Below are positions 61,943-64,000 of a stretch of 64,000 nt of DNA, piece by piece. The position numbers and the translations under genes were made by a program. The stretch covers positions 163,609-227,608 of the forward strand of contig NZ_JANHLE010000007.1 in NCBI RefSeq assembly GCF_028682475.1. Reading direction: 5' to 3'. Under the pieces are notes generated by a model. It was not told the DNA's origin and ran no database searches. It was given only the letters and a program-made list of their open reading frames with translations. The number at the start of each line of letters is the position of its first letter. The first letter of the stretch is position 1. The DNA is from Pseudomonas putida. GTDB taxonomy: Bacteria; Pseudomonadota; Gammaproteobacteria; Pseudomonadales; Pseudomonadaceae.

Positions 61943-63272
61943 GATCGATCCACTCGTGTCGGGACGCAAGCGCCGGGTTGTTCACCTCCTGTTCGAACAG
62001 CTGGCAGATGGCATCAACTTCCAGGCGGCCCGCGGGCAGGATGCTGATCAAGCCCTCGCTCAGTTCGACCAACCCGGTATGGCTCATGGCCTCCAGCTGC
62101 CGCCAGGCAGTCGGGAAGTACTGCTGAAAATTCAGGCCGTAACGGGTTTCAATGGCCTGGATATCCAGTTGCAGGTCGCAGGCCAGACGCTCCATCACCC
62201 GCTGCCGCAGCTGATCACTGTCGGCACAGCGCCAGCCACGCGCAGTGGCCAGCTGGCCGTGTTGCAGGTGCTCCAGGTAATCCCCCGGCACCTCGGTGTT
62301 TTGCGCATATAGCGCGTCGAGCTGGCTGATCGCGCCCAGGCCGAAGCCGACATGATCGCAATAGCCATAACGGGTAAAGCCCTGACAGTTGCGGCGCAGA
62401 CGACCACGTTCCTGGGCAATCGCCAGGTCGTCATCCGGGCGCACGAACTGCCCCAGGCCGATGTGCTGATACCCGGCCGCGAGCAGCAGCTCGAAGCAGA
62501 TGCGCCGCATCATCGCCTTGTCCTGCTCGCTACTGGCCTCGCGCTGGGCGCATTGGGCATAGCGCAGCGGCGGCTGGGCGTAATCGAACACCTGCAGGCG
62601 GTCGGGCTCCAGCTCGATCAGGGTGGCCAGCTTCAGGGCGAAACTTTGCGGCGTTTGCCAGGCGTGGCCGTAGCCCAGATCGACACTCACCGAGCGATAG
62701 TCAAAGGTGCGTGCGGCATCGATCAGCGAATTGATCGGCGCCGGGTTCTGGTAGCGGTCCACCGACAGCTCGCTGCCGTCACCGATGTCCGGCACGCCGA
62801 TGCTGACATGATTGAAACCCTGATCGCGCAACAACCCCATGGTCGCCCACTTGGTGTGGTGCAGATCGACATCGACGCAGTAGTCGCCGCTCTCATGGGT
62901 GAGAAAGTTGAAGCGCTTGTGCAGCTGGGCCATCAACCGCTGCAGGTGCTCGGCTGCCGGCGTGGTGCCGCCCAGATGAAATTGCTCGACCCGCTGCTGC
63001 GTGCCCAGGTGACACCCCACCAGGTCGATCTCCCGGGCCAGGGCCTGCAGATAGGTTTCGACGGATTGGCCGTCCGTGCGCAAGCGCGCCGGCACCTGCA
63101 CATTCAACGAGAGCGGCCGCTGCTGCTGGCGACTGTTGCGCAGGGCGCGCAGTACATCCAGCGAACCGACACCGCCATGAAACCTGCGGACATCGACATA
63201 ACTGTTGGGATCGAGCATGCCTTGATCGCGTCGAACGACCTGCTCGTTAGGGAAGTGAAGGACATCGAGCAT
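61926..63272 (-). CDS. HemN-like protein lacking the radical-SAM cysteines
   Basis: The 448-aa protein aligns with HemN over its whole length (VEQFHLGGTTPAAEHLQRL against HLGGGTPTYL, and YRSVSVDLGYG against KSVSVDLIYG). Where HemN has HIPFCQSLCYYCAC, this one reads QVPARLRTDGQS, with none of the three Cys ligands. The GGGTP SAM-binding loop reads GGTTP. It cannot hold the standard [4Fe-4S]-SAM centre. ATG 63272 has a GGAG site. A perfect Dnr box lies 61 bases upstream, and it is coupled to hemN. Possibly a haem/porphyrin-binding partner or regulator of HemN; function is unknown. Confidence 0.85.
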   Translation of the reverse strand: MLDVLHFPNEQVVRRDQGMLDPNSYVDVRRFHGGVGSLDVLRALRNSRQQQRPLSLNVQVPARLRTDGQSVETYLQALAREIDLVGCHLGTQQRVEQFHLGGTTPAAEHLQRLMAQLHKRFNFLTHESGDYCVDVDLHHTKWATMGLLRDQGFNHVSIGVPDIGDGSELSVDRYQNPAPINSLIDAARTFDYRSVSVDLGYGHAWQTPQSFALKLATLIELEPDRLQVFDYAQPPLRYAQCAQREASSEQDKAMMRRICFELLLAAGYQHIGLGQFVRPDDDLAIAQERGRLRRNCQGFTRYGYCDHVGFGLGAISQLDALYAQNTEVPGDYLEHLQHGQLATARGWRCADSDQLRQRVMERLACDLQLDIQAIETRYGLNFQQYFPTAWRQLEAMSHTGLVELSEGLISILPAGRLEVDAICQLFEQEVNNPALASRHEWIDHDASL

Positions 63273-63332
63273 GACGGGAGCTCCGAGACGGGCTGCGGAG
63301 TTTCAGTGTCTGCCGATAACGCCCGGTATGCC

Positions 63333-63346
63333 TTGATTTGCATCAA
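63333..63346. promoter_or_regulatory. Dnr/Anr box upstream of the hemN-like gene
   Basis: TTGATTTGCATCAA is a perfect TTGAT-N4-ATCAA, 61 bases before the hemN-like start. Both hemN-like and hemN would respond. Confidence 0.9.
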
Positions 63347-63361
63347 GCGCCGGTGGCATGC

Positions 63362-63805
63362 CTACCAGCTCAGGTAGAACATGCCTTTGGCCAGCAAGAC
63401 GATCAGCACCAGGTGGGTAAATACACTGGCGTGGATGAACTTGACCCAGCGGGCGGTCATGCGCCCGGTCTTGAACAGCAGCATGGCGCCGAGAAAATGC
63501 ACCAGGACGCTGGCGGCGACGACCATCTTGGCCAGCAGCAAGGTGCCAAACGACGAGCTGAATGGCGTTTCGAGCAGTGGCAGATAACGCAGCCAGACCA
63601 TCCCTGCGCCGGCGCCGAACAGCACCAGCAACACCCAGGGCATCAGTTGCCGGGCGCGTTGGCCGACGGCCTGTTCGAGCAGCAGCATGAGTTTGGCCGG
63701 CAGCTGTTTGCGGATGTGTTCCAGGAACAGCACCTCGAAGAACACCGTACCGATGAAGATCAGGGCGGCGAACAGGTGCAGGGTCAACAGCAATGGGTAG
63801 ATCAT
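63362..63805 (-). CDS. CopD-like four-helix membrane protein (paralogue of 52798-53235)
   Basis: The 147-aa protein begins MIYPLLLTLHLFAALIFIGT and ends LIVLLAKGMFYLSW. It has four TM helices and the same layout as the protein after nnrS. Conserved between both: first-helix H, FFEV, SSFG, LIV.LAK.MFY. Dnr box at 63870 lies 65 bases upstream. It is followed 89 bases later by the hemN-like gene. Function is unknown, but haem binding is plausible. Confidence 0.75.
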   Translation of the reverse strand: MIYPLLLTLHLFAALIFIGTVFFEVLFLEHIRKQLPAKLMLLLEQAVGQRARQLMPWVLLVLFGAGAGMVWLRYLPLLETPFSSSFGTLLLAKMVVAASVLVHFLGAMLLFKTGRMTARWVKFIHASVFTHLVLIVLLAKGMFYLSW

Positions 63806-63869
63806 TGGACCCTCTCGGCTCGCGTTCTATACCTGGATTTGAGCCTACAGGGTTGGGGGGTGAGTGCGG

Positions 63870-63883
63870 TTGATGGTGATCAA
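63870..63883. promoter_or_regulatory. Dnr/Anr box upstream of the copD-like gene
   Basis: TTGATGGTGATCAA is a perfect TTGAT-N4-ATCAA, 65 bases before the copD-like start. Confidence 0.9.
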
Positions 63884-64000
63884 GAAAGCCAAAGAGGGTG
63901 AGCAGCGACCTGCCCACCTGCTCCTCAACACCTAACGGTGTGGGAAGGCCTCGGCAACGCCCGACTCGCAACGCTCATTTGCACTGATCGTCAGCTGATT
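63884..64000. other. Window end, no feature seen
   Basis: 117 bases after the last Dnr box. No ribosome site, open frame or inverted repeat is convincing; the end of the window cuts it off. Confidence 0.4.

Noticed and set aside
63303..63971. 222-codon frame on the minus strand over the copD-like gene
   Set aside because: It shares the strand with the copD-like gene in another phase, lacks a hydrophobic pattern and is Pro/Arg rich.

Overview
The window is chromosomal DNA of a fluorescent Pseudomonas. The evidence is high-GC codon usage, a MvaT/TurB-type H-NS protein, an OprD-family porin, eight interspersed copies of the GTGGGAGC(G/T/C)GGC..GCGAT palindromic REP, and gene order bktB-hbd-tetR ... 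cobF-oprD-turB-gloA, which I recall from the P. putida group. It also carries a complete nitrate-to-nitrite and NO-to-N2O respiratory island. Nitrite reductase (nir) and nitrous oxide reductase (nos) genes are not in the window.

Layout. 1-9 kb: a truncated TerC-type membrane protein, a LysE exporter, and small catabolic/regulatory units (XRE-cupin and AraC regulators, class II aldolase, DapA-like lyase, acetyl-CoA acyltransferase plus 3-hydroxyacyl-CoA dehydrogenase plus TetR). 9-15.6 kb: a phosphorelay/methylation cluster (response regulator-kinase, CheB, CheR, large hybrid kinase) with a divergent stand-alone receiver. 15.6-21.1 kb: glycosyltransferase, cobF, oprD-family porin, turB, gloA and two small proteins. 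21.2-24.4 kb: Fur-box-preceded ftrABCD iron uptake operon. 24.4-27.4 kb: anaerobic ribonucleotide reductase, with the glycyl-radical segment encoded as a separate 55-residue protein between nrdD and nrdG. 27.5-42.9 kb: narK1K2GHJI-ppi-moaA, the divergent narXL, a second Crp/Fnr regulator and a DGC-domain protein. 43-45.2 kb: a lower-GC insert with a probable structured RNA leader, a small unknown gene and an orphan Hcp-effector-immunity cassette. 45.4-50.5 kb: ubiUVT (O2-independent ubiquinone synthesis), moeA, moaB, pdxH. 50.5-64 kb: NO response and reduction: norR, dnrN, two CopD-like membrane proteins, nnrS, dnr, norCBD, nirQ, hemN and a HemN-like protein lacking the radical-SAM cysteines.

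Regulation reads directly from the DNA. Eight good TTGAY-N4-RTCAA (Anr/Dnr) boxes and one degenerate one stand before nrdD, narK1, ubiU, pdxH, nnrS, norC, nirQ, the hemN-like gene and a copD-like gene. NarL-type inverted heptamers stand between narK1 and narX and upstream of moaB. Two promoters, one for dnrN and one for a 29-codon peptide plus dnr, share the same architecture: three GT-N7-AC NorR half-palindromes with similar spacing, then a sigma-54 -24/-12 element exactly 52 bp after the start of the third site. The inferred circuit is NO -> NorR/sigma-54 -> dnr -> Dnr boxes -> nor/nnrS/hemN genes. The molybdenum cofactor, anaerobic quinone, anaerobic haem and anaerobic dNTP genes in the window all serve the same oxygen-limited physiology.

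No tRNA, rRNA, CRISPR array, insertion sequence or integrase was seen.
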